Source: Fimbriimonadales bacterium (lineage in GTDB: Bacteria; Armatimonadota; Fimbriimonadia; Fimbriimonadales; GBS-DC). Taken from it: a stretch of 64,000 nucleotides of DNA. Below are positions 44,301 through 52,842 of the stretch, piece by piece. Within the stretch, counting starts at the first letter, position 1. The number at the start of each line of letters is the position of its first letter. The stretch covers positions 1 through 64,000 of the forward strand of contig JANXAW010000024.1 of the NCBI GenBank assembly GCA_025061985.1. Direction: 5' to 3'. The notes beneath the pieces were generated by a model, which was given only the letters and a program-made list of their open reading frames with translations, was not told the origin of the DNA and did not search any database. The position numbers and the translations under genes were made by a program.

Positions 44301-47300
44301 GACAGCACCCAGCCTGAGCCAGGCGAGCCAGCGACAGGGTTCTTCCGAGAGGTGGGCTGGCGATTTGGAGTGGCGAACCCGATCGGCGTGGAGGGAGTGC
44401 CCGGCGAAATCATTGGCTTGGGCAGTGCGGCGGAGAACTTGTTCAACGGTAATGCCGAGGGTGACGATGACCCGCTGCGCCCAACGCGGCGCGTGCATAC
44501 GCGCTTCTCAGGCAGTCATCGTGTCGGGCCAGGCGAACATGGCAAGACGGTAGAGGGCGAGTTTCGCGTGTTTGACCGTCGTCGCCCGCTGACTAGCCAT
44601 CCCGTACCTTTCCAGCTCACCATACGTGCTCTTGCAGGAGATCTTGGCTGGCAGCTGGGGCAAATGCCTATCCGCCCCTTGCCGTGGGAAATCATGCCTG
44701 TGCCGCGCAACAACATCAGCCCTGACTATCCTGACATCTCTGCGCGTCAGATGCAGCTGCTTATCGACGGCGCGACCGAGTTGCAGCGCGCTGCGCGCCC
44801 AGTATACAGCACTGGCAACCAAGTGGTGGTGCGCGTCCACGTGCCACGCTTCCAGCCAGCAAACCTGGGCGGCTACGACGGAGGCACCGTCATCTTCTAT
44901 GATGCCAACGGCAATGGACGCCTCGATCGGCTGGAGAACATTACCGACGTAGACGCAACGCGCAACCTAATGGCGGAAGCCTATCGTGTCGTAAACACGG
45001 TTGTTGCCGTGGCTGTGGACGAGCGGATGTTCGTAGAAGAGCAGACGATTGATTTCGGGGCGTTGCCTGGAGGCTTCGGCTTCAACTGGGGTGCATTGTT
45101 TGCTAACGTGCCCAGCTCTGAGTTCGATCCCAACAACCCCATATTTGAGCCGTTCTGGAAGCCGTTTACGGTGCGCAACGAGGGCAATGTGAACCTTTAC
45201 CCCGTGTACTTGGGCAAGGCGTTTGGCAGTCCGCTGGGCACGGAGTACCTCTACTCGGATACCACCAGCTTCTTCGCGCGCATCCCCGTGTGGACAACCG
45301 TGGTCAGTACGCTTGACCCGCGCTTCTGGCCGCAACAGAACCCCTTCTATCCAACAAACAGTCAGCCTTACCCTGTGCTGCAAAAGCCGCAGGTGGGCGA
45401 CTACACGGCGACCACACTCACTATCCCTGCGGTACCTCCGCGTCGTCCCGCAGGCCCAGAGGTACGGGTGACGCCTGTCAAGCCGCGCGTATCCATTGCG
45501 ATACCGCCCTTCCAGCCGTTGGGGGTCTATTCGCAGTTGGTGTCGCCGTATCAGCACAACGGCAACCCCAACCAAAACGTGGGCGTGGTGAATGGTACGT
45601 TCGCCACGCCGCCAATGCGCCTTGTGGTGCGGGTGCGTGAGACACAACTTACGGGCAGCACAAACCGCGGCGTCAAGCCGATGATAGACGATGTGCCTGC
45701 GCCCGACGCACCACGCCCCAGCGACATTACGCCCGTTGCCTTCCGCGATCCTACCACAGGCAGATTGCACCTGTACTGGGCGAGCAACCGCCACGATCCA
45801 ATCGACCGTCCGAACAACTTCTACCTCTACAAAGCCACGCTCAACTGGAACATCAACCTCACTCAAGATGGCGTGCGCACAACCAACGGTTGGCAACCTA
45901 GCTCTGACGCTCGGTGGTGGGGCGAGGTGTTTGGACCGTACCCAAACGACCCGAACGGCACCTTATTCATCAGGGCGCTGGGGCTGGACCGACCACTTAC
46001 TGCGTCTGAGCTGGCAACCATCAAACACCATCGCCCGTATGTCTACCTCACTGATGCTGCACCGTTTCTGTTCTGGACAGGTGAGATCACTGTACTCAAC
46101 CAGCGGTATGAGTTGCTGTTCTATGTGCGTTTGAACCCTGCCACAGGTTTGCCAGAGGGCGAGATTCGCACCGTTCCGCTAGACCCCACAGTGCCGCGCC
46201 GAAGCCTTGCGCTCGCGGGCGTACCGCAAGTGGGGCATTGGCTGTTCTATGTAGCAGCCCCTGTGGGGCGAAGTGGAATCTTCTACATCGCCTCGCCCGA
46301 TGAGCGCTTTAACACGTGGCAACTTATCCGCCGACAACCTTCCGAGCAGCGGTTGCCCCTTTCGGGCATCGTACGCAGTGTAGAGAGCGTAGGGGCGAAC
46401 ATATACACAGTATTCGCTGACCCGAACAATCCCGAGAGTGGCTTCGTGCGCTTTGCCGATGTCTTCTTCATTGGCGTGGCAGGCGACCAGAGCCAGCCCG
46501 ACGTGCTGATGCAGCGCTTCTTTATCAACCCCCGAAATCGCACGCTTGTACCTCTTACTGATCGGCGCGCGCGCGAGGCTATCTCGGAGCAACTGCTGTC
46601 GCGCTACATTGCTCTTGTGGTAGACGAGGTGGCGCGCAAGGAGCCAGGGCAAAATGTGTGGCGCGCACGCCACCTGGATTGGGTTGCGCTTACGGGCGAA
46701 TGGAACCGCAATCCGCAGCAACCAGATTTGGACATCAAAGTCAACGGTGTCTCGATTCTTCAAGAACGCGACCCGAGCAACCCTGCTCAGCTGCGCCTGC
46801 AACGCCCTGTGGTAGATCCACAAACAGGCTTGATGCAGTTTACATACAACCACTTGCAGAATGGGCTACTCATCCCGCGTGGACGCATCTTGGTAGATCC
46901 GGCGAATGGCACGATTCGCTTCGTAGATATGGCGCCACGCGAGCGCGATGTGGTCACGGTGACTTATCGTCCGCGCGTGTACCGTGTGAGCGAGCTTCCG
47001 ATTGGCTCTGTGGGCAGCTATTCGCAACTGCGCGTGGTGTTCCAGCGCACGATGAACCCACGCCACACCACCCCGAGCGTGGGTCGCTCCCCTGTGCGCA
47101 AGGGGAACTACAACCGTGTGTGCGAGATTGGCGACCGTCCGACGGTGGATCGCGTGTGGCTCTTCTTCCGTCGCAGCGCGCCCGCGCCTAACAGTTCGGG
47201 TAGCTTCTTCTTCAAGACGCTGCGTCCTGGCATTCGTCTCAGAGCGCCTATTCTCACCGAGCGTGGGCGACTGCCGCTGCAGCCAAGCGCTGAGGTGGTG

Positions 47301-47789
47301 CGCGGAGTGAACCATGCGACGGTACACTTGGAGGGGGTGAACCCGCCTAATGCTACCTTGAGCTTCTACGAGTACGATGCGCAACGGGGCAACATTTACT
47401 TCACCGCTGCCGACTTGGGTAAGCAGGTGCGTGTGCGTTACCTTACCCTCACACGCAATCCAAACGGGCAGGTGGTAGAGGAAGTGGTAGAGGAGACTCA
47501 CGTAGTGCGCTGGATTGACGAGGGCAACTTGCCACGCGGGCTGGGGGTAGACGTGGAGTATACCTCGCCCGTGCCGATTGACTTGCCCACGAATGAGCTG
47601 TACCTGTGGGCGATGCCCAACCTTGAGTTCCGCAACACGAATATCAGTCTATTCAATGACCAGTACGGCGGGCTGGATGAGGCGCTGCTGCTATTTTGGA
47701 GCAGCACGCGCAACGGCGTAGGGAACATCTACGGTGCTGCGTTGCAACCGCGCTTCTACGCCAGCCCCTACGATCCCGACCGCGACTAA
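41370..47789 (+). CDS. Giant secreted PQQ-type beta-propeller protein with two golvesin-like domains
   Basis: A 2139-aa protein, the largest in the window. A signal peptide (about residues 1-30, ending VFAVLAAQD) is followed by two golvesin-C-like domains (about 85-232 and 320-438: YYRVYVYIP, AEYVI, ADAVRFVPD; repeated as YYVEAWFP, AEYVI, ADAIRLLRA). A beta-propeller of roughly seven PQQ-like blades follows (about 450-805: GRLYAVDARTGQLKW, GHVIAFDAEDGRLIY, GIVYAFNVQG). An EF-hand-like DANGNGRLDRLE lies at 1178-1189. The rest is beta-rich, ending in an LYLWAMPNLEF / LLLFWSSTRNG repeat. There is no membrane anchor. GAGGAGG lies 10 nt upstream of the start. Adhesion or matrix binding at a pilus tip is inferred. 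Confidence 0.75.
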   Translation: MMGRALFGVVAMRSLLVGLLTGVFAVLAAQDSWHTHRGSEQRTGTTTNARASAVSLLLAWTYPPAESVRAPLVVDNDSALAGPVVGEWLIPSPAERASDPYLANPDTTEPYRYAFCVREGENAPIAEFAWLSGALPAGYYRVYVYIPAVPTRPRGQSALNASRAEYVIADGFGVTTVYLDQTVGGWRPLGDRSFYHDGSSNGIKITLRNVIRRDSPDYDAQEPVIVVADAVRFVPDYGTVQASPVVIRHPLDPTRHLVYIVNGNGTLTCIENPIGTREARVRWTLRLPDLPEQAHGIIYDTRSPDFTPGLFSGDNLLPDAYSPTYYEIAPTNDPNNIQRAYWRVRVPTTGQYYVEAWFPSSVDNARQAEYVIEHEQGELRVRVDQRFGGRWVRLNNTPVELRAGRTYEIEVNNYSPEDVAAGARRVIADAIRLLRADGLDRGSYSTPAVGEVRILDGGSVQTRWVVFLGAQNGAIYAIDALGDGENNTQRGETKIYWVIKPDNTASFSYASPLIIGNDRLVIGNPNGSVYLIRTDLDPNNEDTYFVWEYRRPGAAFVSTPAYSPETGLVYIGSIEGGNLFGRLIALDPSRTDDPRTPDVDERVAWTYPKEVNNFIEPITATPAVALGRVYVTTGGLNGGRLYAVDARTGQLKWAQPSLDAPRIPQFSFFHSSPLVVPNAPYDDGDTRPIVYVAGEIGHVIAFDAEDGRLIYISESLGSAVYSSPIFTNIQDTDAEGDVLAARPAVVVATNAGKLLALHADDLTNARGGKAFEGWDLYAETVFASPAVLDGWLYAADDDGIVYAFNVQGVAAAPPESGLGEVIRDPTRSTTEDGGDYSKLRITVTTSREDADAVREGRLLPERVRPEYPAALEWGDRIYVIAWNFRQGTIPRTIRVQLRGPGNSRAELALQARRHRRNPDDPNSEYFVAVGEFSIVPSSTNFYTPGQKYTLEVSVDGAFSWTADLWRETPEIDRPSRGDSTQPEPGEPATGFFREVGWRFGVANPIGVEGVPGEIIGLGSAAENLFNGNAEGDDDPLRPTRRVHTRFSGSHRVGPGEHGKTVEGEFRVFDRRRPLTSHPVPFQLTIRALAGDLGWQLGQMPIRPLPWEIMPVPRNNISPDYPDISARQMQLLIDGATELQRAARPVYSTGNQVVVRVHVPRFQPANLGGYDGGTVIFYDANGNGRLDRLENITDVDATRNLMAEAYRVVNTVVAVAVDERMFVEEQTIDFGALPGGFGFNWGALFANVPSSEFDPNNPIFEPFWKPFTVRNEGNVNLYPVYLGKAFGSPLGTEYLYSDTTSFFARIPVWTTVVSTLDPRFWPQQNPFYPTNSQPYPVLQKPQVGDYTATTLTIPAVPPRRPAGPEVRVTPVKPRVSIAIPPFQPLGVYSQLVSPYQHNGNPNQNVGVVNGTFATPPMRLVVRVRETQLTGSTNRGVKPMIDDVPAPDAPRPSDITPVAFRDPTTGRLHLYWASNRHDPIDRPNNFYLYKATLNWNINLTQDGVRTTNGWQPSSDARWWGEVFGPYPNDPNGTLFIRALGLDRPLTASELATIKHHRPYVYLTDAAPFLFWTGEITVLNQRYELLFYVRLNPATGLPEGEIRTVPLDPTVPRRSLALAGVPQVGHWLFYVAAPVGRSGIFYIASPDERFNTWQLIRRQPSEQRLPLSGIVRSVESVGANIYTVFADPNNPESGFVRFADVFFIGVAGDQSQPDVLMQRFFINPRNRTLVPLTDRRAREAISEQLLSRYIALVVDEVARKEPGQNVWRARHLDWVALTGEWNRNPQQPDLDIKVNGVSILQERDPSNPAQLRLQRPVVDPQTGLMQFTYNHLQNGLLIPRGRILVDPANGTIRFVDMAPRERDVVTVTYRPRVYRVSELPIGSVGSYSQLRVVFQRTMNPRHTTPSVGRSPVRKGNYNRVCEIGDRPTVDRVWLFFRRSAPAPNSSGSFFFKTLRPGIRLRAPILTERGRLPLQPSAEVVRGVNHATVHLEGVNPPNATLSFYEYDAQRGNIYFTAADLGKQVRVRYLTLTRNPNGQVVEEVVEETHVVRWIDEGNLPRGLGVDVEYTSPVPIDLPTNELYLWAMPNLEFRNTNISLFNDQYGGLDEALLLFWSSTRNGVGNIYGAALQPRFYASPYDPDRD

Positions 47790-47809
47790 GGTTCAGTTAG
47801 CACGGGCGA

Positions 47810-49306
47810 ATGGCGAGGCTGTTTAGGAATGGCGTAGGCGTAGTTCGCCGCCTCACCTTCTGCTGTGGGGCGGCATTTCTGCTTACAGGGCTATACGCTC
47901 AGACAGAGCCAACTCTTCAGATCCGCGCGCTACGTTATGAGTTGCGCCGCACCCCCAACGGTCACTTAGAGATAAACCTGGCGGGCAAAGTCGCCATTGA
48001 GTATCAGGGGCGTGTGCTGGAAGGCGAGGCATTTGCGCTCGACACGGAGCAGGAGCGCGTTCAGGCGCAAGCACCGTTTCGCTTTATCGCGCCCGAGGGC
48101 GTGCTTCAAGGGGAGCGCTTGGACTATTTTTATGCGCAAGGACGCGGTCGGTTTGAGGGCGTGGCAGCAGAAGTGCTGGGCGTTTACCTACGCGCCGCAG
48201 TGCTGGAGGGCGACTTAGCCGATTTCGTGGCGCAAGAGGCTTCTGTGGCGACTTGCGATCCAGTGCGCCCGCCCATCCAAGTGCAAGCGGCGCGCGTCCG
48301 CCTGCGCGACGGCGCACGCCTTACCATCAGCAGCACTCGCCTCGCCCTATATGGTAGGACAGTGCTGACCCTGCCTCAGTTGACTCTGCGGGTGCGTGAA
48401 ACGGCAGAGGTTCTGAGCTTGCCTTCGCCTGTGTATAGTCGCGAGACTGGGTGGGGTGTTCGTACCCAGCTGGAGCTACCCCTTCAAGCCAACGCTGAAG
48501 TCTGGCTTTCCAACGTGAGCTACCTGCGGGCGCTTCCTGAAACGCGCTTTGTTGCGGGCATTGCCCTGGGGCAGGGAGTGCCGAGTTTAGGGGAGCCTGA
48601 CCTGCGCTTGCGTTTTGAGCTATCCGCGCTTTACAACCTACGGGCAAGCTCCGAGCGTGGGATACTGCGACGTGCTCCCACGCTGCGATTGGAGTATTCT
48701 ACGGATGTGCGCCCGTTGCTGGCGCCACGCGAGCGGTTGCGTCTTTCACGCCGTGAGGTGGGGCTATCGCTTCCCCTGCGTGCAAGGAAGGGATTTGGCG
48801 AGCTTAGCGTGCGCTACGGCACGCTGTCGGAGTGCGTAGACACTCAGCGTAGCCCTACCTACGAGCGTGTGGTGCTGGAAGGCGAGTGGTTTCAGCCGCT
48901 TTGGACTACCTCTGCTCTACAGCTACGGCTGTGCGCATGGGGCAGCGTCGCCTCGTATGTTGGCGCAAGGCCCTACCTTTGGATACGCCCACAAGTGGAG
49001 TTGCTGGGGCAACCCTCTTCGGCATTGACGCTAATGATGGGCTATGCCCATGCCACCACGCAAAACGCAAGCCCTATCTTATCGGAGCAGCTGCAGGCGC
49101 GGCGCGAGCTAAGCCTTCGCGCTGAGTACCGACGGGGCAACGCGCGCCTCGGCGCACTGCTCAAGTACGACCTTGAGGCGCGCGAACTTTACGATGTGCA
49201 GCTGCTGGTAGGCTGGCGCGATCGGTGTATTGAGCCATACCTGTTTTGGCGCCGCGACCCAAGCGCAGTGCTGGTGGGGCTAACCCTCTCCACGCTTCGG
49301 CAATGA
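47810..49306 (+). CDS. LptD/OstA-like outer-membrane protein
   Basis: A 498-aa protein. A signal peptide (about residues 1-30) precedes an OstA/LptA-type beta-jellyroll (about 36-165: LEINLAGKVAIEYQGRVLEGEAFALDTEQERVQA, then GVLQGERLDYFYAQGRGRFEGV). The remaining about 330 residues alternate polar and hydrophobic strands in the manner of a beta-barrel (TQLELPLQANAEVWLSNVSYL, FVAGIALGQG). LptD inserts lipopolysaccharide in diderms, but this protein is shorter than E. coli LptD (784 aa). It lies 20 nt downstream of the giant propeller gene and is the last gene before a strong terminator. Its role could therefore be linked to surface display of that operon. The Shine-Dalgarno is weak. Confidence 0.75.
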   Translation: MARLFRNGVGVVRRLTFCCGAAFLLTGLYAQTEPTLQIRALRYELRRTPNGHLEINLAGKVAIEYQGRVLEGEAFALDTEQERVQAQAPFRFIAPEGVLQGERLDYFYAQGRGRFEGVAAEVLGVYLRAAVLEGDLADFVAQEASVATCDPVRPPIQVQAARVRLRDGARLTISSTRLALYGRTVLTLPQLTLRVRETAEVLSLPSPVYSRETGWGVRTQLELPLQANAEVWLSNVSYLRALPETRFVAGIALGQGVPSLGEPDLRLRFELSALYNLRASSERGILRRAPTLRLEYSTDVRPLLAPRERLRLSRREVGLSLPLRARKGFGELSVRYGTLSECVDTQRSPTYERVVLEGEWFQPLWTTSALQLRLCAWGSVASYVGARPYLWIRPQVELLGQPSSALTLMMGYAHATTQNASPILSEQLQARRELSLRAEYRRGNARLGALLKYDLEARELYDVQLLVGWRDRCIEPYLFWRRDPSAVLVGLTLSTLRQ

Positions 49307-49326
49307 CACTAACGAGCTAAAAAACC

Positions 49327-49361
49327 GAAACCGCCCCGTGGGGGACCGACGGGGCGGTTTC
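49327..49361 (+). terminator. Strong bidirectional terminator
   Basis: GAAACCGCCCCGT (49327-49339), 9-nt loop, ACGGGGCGGTTTC (49349-49361), a 13-bp perfect stem flanked by A-rich and T-containing sides. It closes both the plus-strand pilin operon and the minus-strand dehydrogenase operon. Confidence 0.85.
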
Positions 49362-49387
49362 TTCGGGGGACGGGTCGGGTGGAAGCC

Positions 49388-50758
49388 TTAGCGGAAAAAC
49401 TCGAACTCTTCTATCGCGCGCTTGATGCGCTGCAGAAATCGCCCCGCATACATCCCGTCGATGATGCGGTGGTCATAGCTTAGGCACAGGTACATCATCG
49501 GGCGGATAGCGATCATGTCGTTTATCACTACAGGCTGTTTCACAATGGCGTAGGTTCCCAAGATTGCGGTTTGCGGGTAGTTGATGATTGGTGTGCCGAT
49601 GAGCGCGCCGTAGCTGCCAGGGTTAGTGAGCGTGAAGGTTGCCCCTTGCACATCGGCGACGGTGATGGTCTTATTGCGCGCGCGGGTGGCAAGGTCTTCC
49701 AACTCGCGGGCGATTTCAATCAGCGACTTTTTGTGGGCGTCGCGGATGACGGGCACAATCAGCCCCTCCTCGCCTTTTTCGCCCAGCGCCACTGCCACAC
49801 CCATATGCACATAGTGGCGCACGATGATCTGGTCATCCTGCAAGGTGGCGTTCAGCATCGGGAACTCCAGCAGCGCGTCGGCACAGGCTTTGACGAAGAA
49901 TGGCGTGTAAGTCAGGCGCACCCCATACTGCTGCTGGAACGATTCTTTGTTGCGCTCGCGGAACTCCACCAGCTTGGAGACATCCACTTGGATGACGGTG
50001 GTGACGTGTACGGCGGTCTGATAGCTCTTGGTGAGGTGTTCCGCGATGGCTTTGCGCATGCCCACCAGCGGGATGATTTCCTCGCCTTCGCGTGGTGGGG
50101 CGGGGGTAGTTGGCGTAGGCGCAACCGCAGGAGCAGGCTGCGGCGCAACGGCTGGTGCTGTGGGCTGAGGAGCTGATTGTGGTTGAGCAGCACGCCGCGC
50201 CAAGTATGCCTCTACATCTTTGCGCGTAATCCGCCCACCAGTGCCCGTGCCAGGGATGGAAAGCAGTTCTTCTAAGCTAATGCCGTGTTCTTGGGCGATT
50301 TTGCTTACAACGGGCGAGATGAAGGGGCGCCCAGAGCGTGTTTGCCCATCTGTGCGGGGTGGTGTAGCGGGCTTTGGTGCAGGCGGTGGAGCGACTGGCG
50401 TGGGTTCTGCCTCGCCACTGTAGAAGCCGACTGCGCTTACGGGCGGTGGGGTAGAGGGTTCAGACAGCGCTGCTTCAGCAGCGGGGGTTTGGGGCATAGG
50501 TGCCTCTGCTGTTGCGCTCACCTCGGTTTCGATATATGCCAACTCTTGCCCAACTTGGACAGTCGCCCCTGCAGGGGCAAGCACTTGGCGCAGGATGCCC
50601 GAAGCAGGTGCAGGCAGCTCAGTGTTCACCTTGTCGGTCATAATCTCCACAAGTGGCTCATCTTCTTTGACTGCCTCGCCCTCCTGCTTGAGCCAGCGCA
50701 CAATCGTGCCTTCTACGATGCTCTCGCCCAGCTCGGGCATAATCACAGCTACTTTCAT
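49388..50758 (-). CDS. 2-oxoacid dehydrogenase E2 (dihydrolipoyl acyltransferase)
   Basis: A 456-aa E2 subunit. The lipoyl domain (residues 1-78) has the lipoylated Lys in MTDKVNTEL (residue 43). A Pro/Ala linker leads to the E1/E3-binding domain (about 140-176: FISPVVSKIAQEHGISLEEL), a second linker and the catalytic acyltransferase domain (about 225-456). That domain ends in YDHRIIDGMYAGRFL with the catalytic His. DKV in the lipoyl motif is common in branched-chain and acetoin-type E2 proteins. It is the third gene of the operon, 11 nt after E1beta. No E3 (lipoamide dehydrogenase) is in the window. Confidence 0.94.
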   Translation of the reverse strand: MKVAVIMPELGESIVEGTIVRWLKQEGEAVKEDEPLVEIMTDKVNTELPAPASGILRQVLAPAGATVQVGQELAYIETEVSATAEAPMPQTPAAEAALSEPSTPPPVSAVGFYSGEAEPTPVAPPPAPKPATPPRTDGQTRSGRPFISPVVSKIAQEHGISLEELLSIPGTGTGGRITRKDVEAYLARRAAQPQSAPQPTAPAVAPQPAPAVAPTPTTPAPPREGEEIIPLVGMRKAIAEHLTKSYQTAVHVTTVIQVDVSKLVEFRERNKESFQQQYGVRLTYTPFFVKACADALLEFPMLNATLQDDQIIVRHYVHMGVAVALGEKGEEGLIVPVIRDAHKKSLIEIARELEDLATRARNKTITVADVQGATFTLTNPGSYGALIGTPIINYPQTAILGTYAIVKQPVVINDMIAIRPMMYLCLSYDHRIIDGMYAGRFLQRIKRAIEEFEFFR

Positions 50759-50769
50759 CGCTACGCTCC

Positions 50770-51756
50770 TTAGTAGGCTGCCAGTTCGCGTGCTGCAGCT
50801 ACGATATCATCAACGCTGGGCAACACAAACTTCTCCAGCGGCTCGGCAAAGGGCACGAACGAATCTTTCGCCGCGACGCGCATAATCGGCGCGTCTAACC
50901 ACTCGAAAGCCTGCTCCACGATGCGCGCGGCAATCTCTGCCCCAACGCCCCCCGTCTTGGGCGCCTCGTGTACTATTAATACCCGACTGGTCTTGCGCAC
51001 GGACTCTAAAATCGTGTCCATGTCCAGCGGCTTGATGGTGCGCAAGTCAATCACTTCCAGCGAGATACCCTCGCGTTCTAAGCGTTGTGCGGCTTCTAAG
51101 GCGAAGTGTACCATTGCGCCGTAGGTGATTACGGTGATGTCGTTGCCGTACCGACGGATGCGGGCTTCGCCCAGTCTGACGATGTAATCCTCGTGTGCGT
51201 CGGGGATGGGTCCCTTGATGCGTCGGTAGAGGTACTTGTGTTCGAAAAACAGCACAGGATTGTTGTCGCGGATGGCGGCTTTCATTAGCCCGTAGGCATC
51301 GTCGGGAAAGGCGGGTTGCACGACTTTCAGACCGGGCACATGGAAAAACCACGCCTCATACTGCTGGCTATGGTAGAGGCTGCCGCCCACGTAGCCCCCT
51401 GAGGGACCGCGGATCACGATGGGCATCGGGGTCTTGCCACCGGAGCGATAAAGGTAGGTAGCAGCGACATTCACTACTTGGTCAAAGGCGTAAGAGATAA
51501 AGTCAATGAACTGCATTTCGGCGATGCCGCGTTTGCCGACGGCGGCTGCGCCCACACAGACGGCAATAATTGCAGTCTCGGAGATGGGGGCATCAATAAC
51601 GCGGTTAGGACCGAACCGAGCTAAAAAGCCTTCTGTGACGCCGAACGCCCCGCCCATGCGCCCGATGTCCTCGCCGATGATGAACACATTCGGGTCGCGC
51701 TCCATCTCTTCCCACATCGCGAGGCGGATTGCTTCCAGAAAGGTCACTTCACGCAT
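50770..51756 (-). CDS. 2-oxoacid dehydrogenase E1 component, beta subunit
   Basis: A 328-aa protein of the transketolase-like E1beta family. REVTFLEAIRLAMWEEMERD, IGEDIGRMGGAFGVTEGF, DAPISETAIIAVCVGAA and a C-terminal LIVHEAPKTGGVGAEIAARI with VPFAEPLEKFVLP are all in the usual places. The length matches the family (about 325 aa). With E1alpha it forms the thiamine diphosphate-dependent decarboxylase; pyruvate, branched-chain 2-oxoacids or acetoin are possible substrates. The gene overlaps E1alpha by 13 nt. Confidence 0.95.
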   Translation of the reverse strand: MREVTFLEAIRLAMWEEMERDPNVFIIGEDIGRMGGAFGVTEGFLARFGPNRVIDAPISETAIIAVCVGAAAVGKRGIAEMQFIDFISYAFDQVVNVAATYLYRSGGKTPMPIVIRGPSGGYVGGSLYHSQQYEAWFFHVPGLKVVQPAFPDDAYGLMKAAIRDNNPVLFFEHKYLYRRIKGPIPDAHEDYIVRLGEARIRRYGNDITVITYGAMVHFALEAAQRLEREGISLEVIDLRTIKPLDMDTILESVRKTSRVLIVHEAPKTGGVGAEIAARIVEQAFEWLDAPIMRVAAKDSFVPFAEPLEKFVLPSVDDIVAAARELAAY

Positions 51757-52802
51757 CGCGACACCCCCGCATGCTCGTCGTAGATGTCTTCTAAGGCGGT
51801 ATGTGGCTCAGGGTCGGGCGCGTTGATGGCGTACTCGATTGCGCGCTGGATTTGCTCGGCTATGTCGGTGGGCGGGTTCGGTAGCTCTTCCTCTGTAAAT
51901 AGTCCCGTGCTAAGCAAGTAGGTGCGGAAGCGAGGGATGGGGTCACGCTTCTCCCACATCTCAATTTCGGCAACGGGGCGGTATTGGCGCGCGCGGGTCT
52001 CGTCATGGTCGGCGTGCCCCAAAAGGCGATAGGTTACGCATTCAATCAGCACAGGTCCCTTGCCTGCGCGCGCGTGCTCTAAGGCGTCGCACATCGCATC
52101 GTACACTTCAAGCACGTCGTTTCCGTCAATGCTATACCCAGGGATGCCGTAGCCTAGAGCGCGTTCAGCGACGGTTTCCGTAGGCACTTCCAGCTCCACA
52201 GGCGTGGAGTAGGCGTACTGGTTGTTCTCCACAACTACGATCAAGGGCAGTTTATGTACGGCGGCGAAGTTCAGCCCTTCGTGGAAGGGACCCGTGGCTG
52301 TAGCGCCTTCGCCCGTGTAGGCGACCAGCACGCGGTCGTGCCTACCGTCCATTCGTTGTGCCCACAGCACGCCACACGCTACGGCAATCGTAGACCCCAG
52401 CATGCTGGTGGAATGGATGATGCCTTTGGAGATATCGCCCATGTGGCTCCACGAGTCTTTGCCGCGTGTTGGGGCTTCTGCTTTGCCCCACACTTGGCAC
52501 ATTACCTCTTCCAAGCGCATCCCGCGAAAGACGAACACGGGCATATCCCGATGGATGGGGGAGACAAAGTCGTCTTCGCGGAGGGGATACGTGGTGCCTA
52601 CCATGATCGCTTCTTGCCCGCGCGAGCTGTACACATTCCCGCGGCGCAGGCGCCCTTTTTTCTTTGCATCGTAAAGCGCTTCGTCAAATAATCTTGCAAA
52701 CCAAAGCCGACGGTAAATCTCCAATAAATCCTGCTTCGTTAATCGCTCGTGATGGGCTGTAACGTGCTGTCCATTCCTCACCAACGGGCTTACGGTGCTC
52801 AA
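51744..52802 (-). CDS. 2-oxoacid dehydrogenase E1 component, alpha subunit (TTG start)
   Basis: A 352-aa E1alpha. YSSRGQEAIMVGTTYPLREDDFV opens the substrate channel. HMGDISKGIIHSTSMLGSTIAVACG contains the SMLG segment. AYTGEGATATGPFHEGLNFAAV...VVENNQYA is the thiamine diphosphate motif, here GEG where most members have GDG. CVTYRLLGHADHDETR carries the conserved phosphorylation-loop region. The start is a TTG at 52802, preceded by AGGAGG at a 7-nt spacing and by a GGGTATAAT promoter. E1alpha-E1beta-E2 form a compact operon ending at the 49327 terminator. Confidence 0.94.
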   Translation of the reverse strand: MSTVSPLVRNGQHVTAHHERLTKQDLLEIYRRLWFARLFDEALYDAKKKGRLRRGNVYSSRGQEAIMVGTTYPLREDDFVSPIHRDMPVFVFRGMRLEEVMCQVWGKAEAPTRGKDSWSHMGDISKGIIHSTSMLGSTIAVACGVLWAQRMDGRHDRVLVAYTGEGATATGPFHEGLNFAAVHKLPLIVVVENNQYAYSTPVELEVPTETVAERALGYGIPGYSIDGNDVLEVYDAMCDALEHARAGKGPVLIECVTYRLLGHADHDETRARQYRPVAEIEMWEKRDPIPRFRTYLLSTGLFTEEELPNPPTDIAEQIQRAIEYAINAPDPEPHTALEDIYDEHAGVSRCVK

Positions 52803-52825
52803 GGTGCTGCCTCCTTGTAGGGGGG

Positions 52826-52833
52826 ATTATACC
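52826..52833 (-). promoter_or_regulatory. GGTATAAT promoter for the 2-oxoacid dehydrogenase operon
   Basis: The minus strand reads GATAGGGTATAATCCCCCC with TATAAT at 52831-52826. The leader is about 17 nt and holds AAGGAGG before the TTG start. Confidence 0.65.
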
Positions 52834-52842
52834 CTATCCTGC

